A stretch of 6,604 bases of DNA from CAYHOI01 sp964358175 (GTDB taxonomy: Bacteria > Margulisbacteria > Riflemargulisbacteria > GWF2-35-9), in contig CAYHOI010000099.1 in NCBI GenBank assembly GCA_964358175.1, positions 1 through 6,604 of the forward strand. Reading direction: 5' to 3'. The position numbers were made by a program, and so were the translations under genes. This document shows, piece after piece, positions 1 through 4,169 of this stretch (positions within the stretch are counted from its first letter, which is position 1; each line of letters starts with the position of its first letter). The notes under the pieces were generated by a model that ran no database searches, was not told the DNA's origin, and saw only the letters and a list, made by a program, of their open reading frames with translations.

Positions 1-36
1 CTCCGCAAGCGTGAGAGGGGGGTAGGGGGTGAGGCG
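1..36. repeat. Right half of a GC-rich REP-like palindromic element, cut by the window edge
   Basis: The window opens with CTCCGCAAGCGTGAG followed by long G runs (17-22 and 25-29) and GGTGAGG. A short imperfect hairpin (CTCC / GTGAG around GCAAGC) is visible. From memory, this layout resembles intergenic palindromic repeats common in Proteobacteria and in many metagenomic genomes: a CTC-CGCAAGCG-GAG core flanked by G-rich or C-rich arms. All three forward frames close within about 54 bases, which fits intergenic DNA. Only half the element is inside the window, so the family assignment is tentative and copy number cannot be judged. Confidence 0.45.
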
Positions 37-52
37 AAATTAACACAATTTT

Positions 53-94
53 AGAGGCGCTCGCCCTGCGCATGAAGCACGGGTGAGCGCCTCT
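53..94. other. Strong GC-rich stem-loop (possible terminator or attenuator)
   Basis: Bases 53-66 (AGAGGCGCTCGCCC) pair with 81-94 (GGGTGAGCGCCTCT). This gives a 14-bp stem with a single G-U wobble (63/84) and a 14-base loop in which TGC/GCA could add three more pairs. It is by far the strongest inverted repeat I found. No clean T-run follows on either strand: the plus side continues TTGGGTTCTGATTTTA and the minus side AAAATTGTG. It is therefore not a textbook intrinsic terminator. It could end or attenuate transcription from an upstream gene, stabilise an mRNA end, or be another repeat unit beside the element at 1-36. Confidence 0.6.
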
Positions 95-166
95 TGGGTT
101 CTGATTTTAGAGGAGTTGCTTCGGGCAAGAAAAGAAGCCTTGTTCTGTAAAGCCCAAGAACTTACA
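95..166. other. Leader region of the prepilin-like gene, no supported gene
   Basis: This stretch separates the stem-loop from the preferred ATG at 167. It contains an AGGAG at 111-115 with no well-spaced start codon behind it (TTG at 116 is immediately adjacent), a purine-rich AAAAGAAG at 130-137 just before a TTG at 140, and a TACAAT at 163-168 that overlaps the ATG. The frame of the gene is open back to position 44, so translation could begin upstream of 167. However, the upstream residues look neither like a signal peptide nor like a prepilin leader. Confidence 0.4.
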
Positions 167-592
167 ATGGATAGGGTGTCCAAAAGAGCCTATATCCTCT
201 TCGAAACACTGATGGCCTTGATGGTGCTGGTTCTGTTGGTGCCAACTTTTTTCGGATGGGTTCTCCTAGAAGTCCGTGATAATCAGAAGAAATCTGTGGA
301 TCTAGAAGTAAATCGTCAACTTGATTTTACTCAAAGATATTTGCAATCCTTGTGCGATTTGGCCGTGAGCGTCACGGTAACGCAGTCCGGCCTGAACATT
401 GCAACCAGCACGGATGTCGTAGAGGTGGCCTGCCGAAAGGATGCCATTTATGTTCGCAAGGAGGCGTATCGATATCTGACCACAGACCCTGTACTCATCT
501 CCGGCTTTAAGACTCAAGTTCGGAACCCCTCATTGTGCGAGATCCAAGTCAGTGCCAATAATAAAAGTTACTCTTTTCTATTAATATTATAA
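167..592 (+). CDS. Prepilin-like (type II/IV pseudopilin-like) protein, minor pilin type
   Basis: A protein of about 141 residues from ATG 167. It starts with a short basic leader (MDRVSKRA), then YILFE and a hydrophobic run to about residue 31. This matches the class III prepilin signal: a small residue at -1 (Ala8 instead of the usual Gly), an aromatic at +1 (Tyr9), Glu at +5 (Glu13), and a long hydrophobic helix. Such proteins are cleaved by a prepilin peptidase and join pilus-like fibres of type II secretion, type IV pili or DNA uptake. The rest is short alternating strands with cysteines at 63, 89 and 124, reminiscent of minor pseudopilins such as GspJ, PilW or ComGF; I cannot assign one. 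ATG 167 is chosen because it gives an 8-residue leader. GTG 176 gives a 5-residue leader, and GTG 83 lies inside the stem-loop. No good ribosome site precedes 167. The gene ends 44 bases before the polyprenyl synthase start. Confidence 0.65.
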   Translation: MDRVSKRAYILFETLMALMVLVLLVPTFFGWVLLEVRDNQKKSVDLEVNRQLDFTQRYLQSLCDLAVSVTVTQSGLNIATSTDVVEVACRKDAIYVRKEAYRYLTTDPVLISGFKTQVRNPSLCEIQVSANNKSYSFLLIL

Positions 593-630
593 TCGAGTGG
601 GTTCTACCGTCTCAGGAATTGAAGTATAAT
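588..630 (+). promoter_or_regulatory. Two TATAAT hexamers upstream of the polyprenyl synthase gene (possible internal promoter)
   Basis: Perfect -10 hexamers TATAAT occur at 588-593 (overlapping the stop of the prepilin-like gene) and at 625-630 (six bases before ATG 637). Neither has a convincing -35: at 17-base spacing the hexamers are AAGTTA and TTCTAC, each matching TTGACA at only two positions. The region is AT-rich, so chance matches are likely. If the second box is real, transcription would start at or next to the ATG, giving an mRNA with almost no leader. Confidence 0.3.
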
Positions 631-636
631 CCGAGG

Positions 637-1653
637 ATGTTGAGTGAAATCTACCGACCGATACAATCTGTCCTAGATCAGATTGAGTCCGACCTCTCCG
701 AATTTGAGTCTTCGCTTAAACAGGCCACTTTTTCAGTTTCTGATTCAAAGCACTTTAAAATAAATAAAGGGAAAAAAATCCGAGCTGCACTTGTCCTCTT
801 TTGTGCGGGGTTGGCCTCTGAAGAGAGCGGTGATTCTTCTCCAGATGCTCGAAAAGTTGCTTTGGCCGTTGAATTACTGCATTTCGCATCATTGGTGCAC
901 GACGATATTCTGGATCAAGAGAAAGAACGTCGTGGTGCAGAGCCCGTTTACCAGCAGCTTAGCTTGCGAAAAGCTGTTCTTTTGGGGGACTACATCATGG
1001 CACAGTCTCTCATGGGACTTCCTGAATCGGTTTATGAAAGGGGAAGCAAATCTTTGCTTTCGGTGGTCTCGCAAATGTGTGTTGGAGAATTTATTCAACT
1101 TCAGATGAGGGAGTCCATTATGGCACTCCCAGAATATAGGCAAGCTTATCAAGAGGTCAATTTTCGTAAAACGGCTTTGTTGTTTGGCCAAGCATGCTGG
1201 ATTGGCAGTCATCTCAGTCCTCAATTGTCACCGTCAAACCGTGAGCATCTGCAGATTTTTGGAGAACATTTTGGACTTGCTTTCCAGTTGCTTGACGATT
1301 CGCTTGAAATAACAGATCAGATAACAGAGTCAAACACGCCTCGAAATTTCGATGCTTCCCAGGGTATATTGACTTTGCCTTATCTAATTTATGCAGATGA
1401 AATATTGAAAATTCATGACGTGTCCTCCTTTACACAATTCAAACAACAGCTCATGTTTTCAGATTATTTGATGCATACGCATCGAAAGATGATTGAGGAT
1501 GGTATTTTTAGCCGCGTTGCAGACGAGATTCAGTTGGAACTTGATTTTTCAGCCAACGAATTACAAGATAATTCATCTCCATTTTCAGCCAATCTATTGC
1601 TATTGGTAGATCATCTTCGCGAGAAATGCCTTGTGCTTAAGTCATTGTCATAG
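637..1653 (+). CDS. Polyprenyl diphosphate synthase (trans-isoprenyl diphosphate synthase family)
   Basis: A cytosolic enzyme of about 338 residues that condenses isopentenyl diphosphate with an allylic diphosphate to build isoprenoid chains for quinones, carotenoids or other lipids. Visible family marks, numbered from ATG 637: G-K-K-I-R (45-49); E-L-L-H before the first Asp-rich motif D-D-I-L-D (89-93), followed by R-R-G (98-100); L-G-D-Y (116-119); G-E-F-I-Q (150-154); K-T-A (178-180); and F-Q-L-L-D-D-S-L-E (216-224). The second Asp-rich motif reads DDSLE, not DDxxD. The usual G-K-x-x-x-x-D-L-x-E-G-K stretch after it is altered to TPRNFDASQGILTLP, so the lysine after the glycine is lost. 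A small Ala sits five residues before the first motif, which in this family usually goes with products longer than C15; the product is not otherwise predictable. ATG 637 is preferred over in-frame TTG 619, whose AGGA is only one base away. TTG 640 is also possible. Catalysis with the altered site is likely but not certain. Confidence 0.88.
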   Translation: MLSEIYRPIQSVLDQIESDLSEFESSLKQATFSVSDSKHFKINKGKKIRAALVLFCAGLASEESGDSSPDARKVALAVELLHFASLVHDDILDQEKERRGAEPVYQQLSLRKAVLLGDYIMAQSLMGLPESVYERGSKSLLSVVSQMCVGEFIQLQMRESIMALPEYRQAYQEVNFRKTALLFGQACWIGSHLSPQLSPSNREHLQIFGEHFGLAFQLLDDSLEITDQITESNTPRNFDASQGILTLPYLIYADEILKIHDVSSFTQFKQQLMFSDYLMHTHRKMIEDGIFSRVADEIQLELDFSANELQDNSSPFSANLLLLVDHLREKCLVLKSLS

Positions 1654-1657
1654 GGCT

Positions 1658-1714
1658 ATGAACAAAAACAAATTGCCAGTGAAAAAAAGTGGCAGTAGAA
1701 TGAGTTCGCGATGA
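1658..1714 (+). CDS. Possible 18-residue basic leader peptide overlapping the channel gene start
   Basis: ATG 1658 opens a reading frame of 18 sense codons (MNKNKLPVKKSGSRMSSR), rich in Lys and Arg. Its TGA at 1712-1714 overlaps the ATG of the TolC-like gene in an ATGA arrangement. It begins five bases after the stop of the polyprenyl synthase, with AGGG at 1652-1655 close in front. The channel gene lacks an obvious ribosome site of its own, so translation of this peptide could carry ribosomes onto it. A frame this short can easily arise by chance, and a promoter-like sequence overlaps it. Treat it as a candidate only; no known peptide family is recognised. Confidence 0.25.
   Translation: MNKNKLPVKKSGSRMSSR
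1672..1696. promoter_or_regulatory. Inverted repeat across the promoter spacer (candidate operator or small hairpin)
   Basis: ATTGCCA (1672-1678) and TGGCAGT (1690-1696) are complementary over seven positions, with one G-T wobble, separated by 11 bases that include a run of seven A. The left arm contains the -35-like TTGCCA and the right arm touches the -10-like TAGAAT. A dyad placed between -35 and -10 is typical of operators bound by local repressors of efflux genes, but no regulator gene is present in the window. In RNA it would form only a weak hairpin and has no T-run, so a terminator is unlikely. Confidence 0.35.
1673..1701 (+). promoter_or_regulatory. Sigma70-type promoter for the efflux pump genes
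   Basis: TTGCCA at 1673-1678 matches the -35 consensus TTGACA at five of six positions. TAGAAT at 1696-1701 matches the -10 consensus TATAAT at five of six. The spacer is exactly 17 bases. This is the best promoter match I noticed in the window, and it lies in the only sizeable gap before the three pump genes. Transcription would be expected to start around 1707-1709, only a few bases before ATG 1711, so this transcript would have a very short leader. The pump could thus be expressed separately from the synthase. Confidence 0.5.
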
Positions 1715-3093
1715 AACAGGTAAGATACGTTTTAGTGGTTTTTATGGGCATGTTGGTTTCACTAGGGTTTGGTACGACTACGCTTTTGCAGGTTCAGGAT
1801 TTGCTTCGCATTGCTGACGAAAATAATCTTCAGATCCAGATTTCAACGGGAAAATATCAAGTCGCCCTCGCGCAAACGCAGCAGGCCTGGTCCCTCTTGT
1901 ATCCCAAAATAAGTGCCTCTGCAGGTGTTAATAGAGTCGATAGCTATCAAAGTCGAGCTTCGATGGCTGGGTTTTCTTTATTTTCAAAAGTTTTAGCCGA
2001 TGTACCTTCTGCAAACTTAACTCCCCTTAATTCTTTAACAGGACTTGGTTCGATGGCTGATTATTATTCGGCAAAAGTTTCTATTTCGCAAATGCTTTTT
2101 AGTGGAAGCGTGTTTCCCGCGCTTGTGGCAAGTGATTACGCCCTTAAAGGCGCAAGTGCAGGACTGAATGCAACTCGAGAAGAAGTATACTCGACAGTCC
2201 TGACGTTAGCTTTTTCTCTGATTCAAACACAGAAAAACTTAGAGGTGTTGCAGGAGTCTCGAAAACAAATTCAACTCCTCCTGACCAAAGTAACACAGTT
2301 AGAGAAGAATGGGCTGGGAACACCGATTGATGTTCTTCGCACCAAATCCAGTTTGTCTGGTCTCAATGTTGCAATTATTCAGCTCAATAATACCATTGCA
2401 AATCTCTACCAGACGCTTGAATTGACTCTAAATCAACCTGTTTATGGGAAAGTGGATGCAGCCGTTGTCGACCAGCTTAACCTGCTTGACGTTATTCCCT
2501 CTTTGGATCGTCAAACGCTTCTTTTGCAACGCAATGACTATCAGCAGCTGTTGAACACCTCTCAGCTCATGGACTCTTCGGTTGATATTCAGGCCGGTAA
2601 TTATTGGCCAACGCTTATGTTGTCAGGAGCTTATGGTTATACAGGGAGTTCCGGATTTAATTTCAGCGACTCCAATCGTGATTGGACACTAGGAGTCAAT
2701 GGAAGCTGGAATTTATTCGATTTTGGGGCCACCCAGGCAAAAGTTGATGAAGCAAAGGCCAATGCGAATAACATCCATCATCAAATCGAGCAAAGTATCA
2801 AGGCAATGGAAAATGACTTTAAGTCTATTTTATTGAATATCCATGCCTCCAAAGAGAAAATAGACGCGATTACTGAAGAAGTAACCGTAAATGAAGATGC
2901 TTTTAAACTGATGAATTCGCGCTATAATCTTGGAGACGTGACGAACCTTGAGCTATTGGATGCTCATAATCAGCTTCTGAATGCTCGGAAGAATTTGGTA
3001 GAGGCAAAGATTGACTGCGCGAATCAGATCCTACGTTATCTGAGAGCGACCGGACAGTTGCTGTCTTATTTCAAAAAGGGAGTTTCAAAGTGA
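1711..3093 (+). CDS. TolC-family outer-membrane efflux channel
   Basis: A 460-residue protein of normal TolC-family length. It begins with a signal peptide: basic MKQVR, a hydrophobic stretch to about residue 20, and likely cleavage near F20-G21. There is no lipobox cysteine, so it is not one of the lipidated OprM/NodT-type channels. Two outer-membrane efflux protein repeats are visible. The first (about 25-215) has the helix ending in L-L-Y-P-K-I-S-A-S (62-70). The second (about 260-450) has N-Y-W-P-T-L (297-302), L-F-D-F-G (335-339) followed by a long Ala-rich helix, and Y-N-L-G-D-V-T-N-L-E-L-L-D-A (405-418). As a trimer it forms the outer-membrane barrel and periplasmic tunnel through which the pump ejects substrate. 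Its stop overlaps the GTG start of the adaptor gene by four bases. Its own ribosome site is poor. A promoter and dyad lie just upstream. Confidence 0.93.
   Translation: MKQVRYVLVVFMGMLVSLGFGTTTLLQVQDLLRIADENNLQIQISTGKYQVALAQTQQAWSLLYPKISASAGVNRVDSYQSRASMAGFSLFSKVLADVPSANLTPLNSLTGLGSMADYYSAKVSISQMLFSGSVFPALVASDYALKGASAGLNATREEVYSTVLTLAFSLIQTQKNLEVLQESRKQIQLLLTKVTQLEKNGLGTPIDVLRTKSSLSGLNVAIIQLNNTIANLYQTLELTLNQPVYGKVDAAVVDQLNLLDVIPSLDRQTLLLQRNDYQQLLNTSQLMDSSVDIQAGNYWPTLMLSGAYGYTGSSGFNFSDSNRDWTLGVNGSWNLFDFGATQAKVDEAKANANNIHHQIEQSIKAMENDFKSILLNIHASKEKIDAITEEVTVNEDAFKLMNSRYNLGDVTNLELLDAHNQLLNARKNLVEAKIDCANQILRYLRATGQLLSYFKKGVSK
3076..3082 (+). promoter_or_regulatory. Ribosome binding site that fixes the adaptor start
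   Basis: AAGGGAG lies seven bases before the GTG at 3090, inside the end of the TolC-like gene. It is the best-spaced Shine-Dalgarno sequence in the window and supports the GTG start, which overlaps the preceding stop as GTGA. Confidence 0.7.
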
Positions 3094-4166
3094 AAAAATG
3101 GATACTCATGATTGCTGCTGTGTTGTTGATTGGGGTATTGGGGATCAAATTGGTAGGACGAGGGGCTCCCGGCGGTTCTGGTCGAGTGTCGATTCTTAAA
3201 CACGCTGAAATTTCCGATCGTGAGGGAGACGTTGTTCCAGTTAAAATAATGGTTCTTGTCACCCAGAATTTCTCGGTGAAAGTGAACGCTGTTGGAACGG
3301 GTAAGGCCAAACAAGATTACGTGCTCAGTGCAAAGCTGAACGGGGAAATCAATTATCTGAACGCCGATATCGGCTTGAAAGTGAAGAAGGGGCAGCTTAT
3401 TGCCAAAATTGATCCAGAAATGGTTGAGGCAAGTTTTAAGCAGGCTGCGGCCAACTATTCTTTAGCCTCCAGTGCCTTTTCACGTCAGAAGAACCTTGCC
3501 GCGCAGGGACTGGTTTCTGCCCAACAGCTTGAGACAGCGGAAACTCAATTTAAACTGGCAAGTGCCTCGTTAACTTTGGCTAAAGTGAACTTAAATTACT
3601 CTCGTATCGTAAGTCCGATTAATGGTGTGATTGCTGAGAAAAATGTCTCGGTGCATGATATGGTTTCGGTCGGTCGTCCAGTTGTTCGTGTGGTGAATTT
3701 GGATCGATTAGAGATAGAGGTGGGGGTCAACGATCATCATGTTGCACGTCTGCAAAAAGGGAACAAAGCTCTTATTCGATGGACAGCCTATCCGAATCGG
3801 GTATTTGAGGGAGCTGTCACCCACGTTGGGATGCAGTCCAATCAAGACACAAAAACCTTTCCCGTGATTGTCGAATTAGACAATAAGGAGGGGCTCATCA
3901 AGGGAGGAATGATCACAGACGTGACCCTCGTATTGGATGCCATTCAAAATGCAATTGTGGTTCCCTTTTCTCTCGTTTCGCAGAGCCAGGAGGGGAATTA
4001 TGTCTACATCGAGCAAAAAGGTTATGCTGTCAGACGGTCGGTAATCCTTCATGACTTGCAGGGAGATCAGGTTCATGTGATACAAGGACTTCAAGTGGGA
4101 GATCATCTCATTGTCGAAGGAAACAAGTATGTAGCTGATCAAACAGCGGTACATGTGGTTCAATAG
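3090..4166 (+). CDS. RND efflux periplasmic adaptor (membrane fusion protein, HlyD/AcrA family)
   Basis: A 358-residue adaptor that bridges the inner-membrane pump and the TolC-like channel. A single hydrophobic segment (about 4-22) after MKK anchors it in the inner membrane or acts as an export signal; there is no lipobox cysteine, unlike AcrA. The barrel-sandwich (lipoyl-like) half with G-L-K-V-K-K-G-Q-L-I-A-K-I-D (95-108) is followed by the alpha-hairpin (about 112-170), then S-P-I-N-G-V-I (175-181), then the beta-barrel and membrane-proximal domains. In the hairpin, R132, L136 and S143 reproduce the R-x3-L-x6-S spacing known from AcrA as the TolC-docking signature, which supports pairing with the gene before it. 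Start is GTG with a good ribosome site. It overlaps the channel gene by four bases and lies three bases before the permease gene, so the three are very probably co-translated. Confidence 0.94.
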   Translation: MKKWILMIAAVLLIGVLGIKLVGRGAPGGSGRVSILKHAEISDREGDVVPVKIMVLVTQNFSVKVNAVGTGKAKQDYVLSAKLNGEINYLNADIGLKVKKGQLIAKIDPEMVEASFKQAAANYSLASSAFSRQKNLAAQGLVSAQQLETAETQFKLASASLTLAKVNLNYSRIVSPINGVIAEKNVSVHDMVSVGRPVVRVVNLDRLEIEVGVNDHHVARLQKGNKALIRWTAYPNRVFEGAVTHVGMQSNQDTKTFPVIVELDNKEGLIKGGMITDVTLVLDAIQNAIVVPFSLVSQSQEGNYVYIEQKGYAVRRSVILHDLQGDQVHVIQGLQVGDHLIVEGNKYVADQTAVHVVQ

Positions 4167-4169
4167 GTC

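Noticed and set aside
17..34. G-quadruplex in the G-rich tract
   Set aside because: Only two long G runs are present and the remaining G groups are too short for a convincing four-tract motif.
1..54. Tail of an upstream plus-strand gene, open to TAG 52-54
   Set aside because: Only 17 codons are visible and they are low-complexity (Arg/Gly-rich) because they run through the G-rich palindromic repeat. There is no independent sign of coding, although it cannot be excluded.
1..73. Minus-strand frame starting at the CAT at 71-73 and open to the window edge
   Set aside because: Its residues derive from the stem-loop and the repeat (Pro/His/Ser-rich), with no ribosome site. Such translations are typical of REP-like DNA.
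83..166. GTG 83 as the start of the prepilin-like gene
   Set aside because: The codon lies inside the right arm of the stem-loop, no ribosome site precedes it, and it would put 36 residues before the prepilin cleavage site, much longer than usual leaders.
619..636. TTG 619 as the start of the polyprenyl synthase
   Set aside because: AGGA is only one base away, too close for a ribosome site. ATG 637 leaves the family-conserved part intact. The upstream start is still possible.
889..1224. Antisense frame of 111 codons within the polyprenyl synthase gene
   Set aside because: It is a shadow of a well-supported gene, with no domain or ribosome site. The same applies to antisense frames at 302-517, 3066-3314, 3876-4163, 4524-4880, 5129-5317, 5727-6074 and 6351-6569.
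1672..1696. Intrinsic terminator between the synthase and channel genes
   Set aside because: The stem is at most seven pairs with a wobble and an 11-base loop, and the A run lies inside the loop rather than a T-run after the stem.
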